From: Cylindrotheca closterium | Taxonomy: Eukaryota; Bacillariophyta; Bacillariophyceae; Bacillariales; Bacillariaceae | Length of the DNA stretch: 64,000 nt | Reading direction: 5' to 3' | NCBI GenBank assembly: GCA_933822405.4 | Contig: CAKOGP040000225.1 | Span: 20,601 to 84,600, forward strand | In this document: positions 63,739 through 64,000 of the stretch, piece after piece | How positions within the stretch are numbered: the stretch's first letter is position 1 | Layout: each line of letters opens with the position of its first letter | The notes under the pieces: model-generated | Told to the model about the DNA's origin: nothing | Database searches by the model: none | Seen by the model: the letters and a program-made list of their open reading frames with translations, nothing else | Position numbers and translations under genes: made by a program

Positions 63739-64000
63739 AGCTTTTGACAGTCCTACCTAACTACCGTGAACATGTTTAACAAACCTCCTGCTTTAAGAGC
63801 GTATTCCTTGGTATTCAGTCTTTCATGTTTTCTATGGGGTCACTGGATGAAAATCGCTGTGACGGAAGATATCCTTCGTCAAAAGTGCTTCAATGCACTT
63901 TTGTGTGCGAAAAAAAAACTGACATCATCACCATCACAACGACAGCTACAACGACCCGACCATGACACCTAGCAACCCCAAACATCAAATAGGGGCAAGA
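63739..64000. other. right window end, no supported gene
   Basis: 262 bases. An 8-base stem hairpin (AAAAGTGC TTCAAT GCACTTTT, 63881-63902) is followed by an A9 run. A 68-codon frame here has no known motif. Confidence 0.4.

Noticed and set aside
63881..63902. 8-base stem hairpin followed by an A run, as a terminator
   Set aside because: Intrinsic terminators of this form are bacterial, and the sequence is nuclear eukaryotic.
63766..63972. 68-codon frame at the right edge
   Set aside because: No motif, overlaps a hairpin and an A9 run, and lies beside a mobile element.
1..64000. tRNA, rRNA or small nuclear RNA genes
   Set aside because: I looked for B-box-like GGTTCGAATCC words and known RNA cores and found none convincing. 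A covariance-model scan would be decisive.

Overview
The window is nuclear DNA of a photosynthetic eukaryote, most likely a raphid pennate diatom. Genes are packed closely on both strands. Many have short GT-AG introns of about 60-180 bases, and most of the introns placed here keep frame exactly. Several products carry a signal peptide followed by a phenylalanine-led plastid transit peptide, as plastid proteins of diatoms do. Typical diatom content includes a silaffin-like Lys/Ser protein, a diatom-type cyclin, a CRAL-TRIO-like protein with a C-terminal DUF6824-type domain, a BspA-type leucine-rich repeat protein, an SPX-MFS phosphate transporter and PDAT. No species is assigned.

Layout. 0-5 kb: the 5' part of an Argonaute-like gene, a silaffin-like secreted protein, a coiled-coil protein and a second small secreted basic protein. 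5-18 kb: a TPR protein, a small membrane protein, a two-box HMG protein, a Bmt5-like methyltransferase joined to zinc fingers, a mitochondrial SET protein and a large polytopic membrane protein. 18-33 kb: a lumen-type methyltransferase, Rce1 protease, DTWD1, SPX-MFS transporter, LRR/ankyrin protein, CRAL-TRIO/DUF6824 protein, plastid FBPase and an HExxH metallopeptidase-like protein. 33-53 kb: a ParB-like protein, MORN protein, GPI-type beta-helix surface protein, a RelA/SpoT-like domain inside a TPR protein, PDAT, a plastid CDGSH protein, two membrane proteins, an App1-like phosphatase, a polyQ HMG protein and a cyclin. Most neighbours are divergent (220-450 bases between starts) or convergent (stops as little as 37 bases apart).

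53.4-62.6 kb differs sharply. It is a tandem array of six intact small genes, all on the minus strand, coding for Lys/Glu/Ala-rich amphipathic LEA-like proteins. Four are predicted cytosolic and begin MAPND; two carry signal peptides. All six share an upstream motif (TTTGGAATTGTGAG on the plus strand) 40-80 bases before the start, and two have an identical 9+9 dyad further upstream. The array also holds at least two relics, a 24-base minisatellite in one promoter, and a 0.75-kb inverted duplication whose distal arm carries a broken copy. A degenerate Ty3/gypsy-type LTR element lies directly beyond it, followed by a 32-base perfect palindrome. This stress-protein-like array with a shared promoter is the best candidate here for an undescribed system.

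Two well-conserved genes contain single-base frame breaks (three sites) in or beside short base runs. These look more like assembly indels than biology, and they affect how these gene models should be read.
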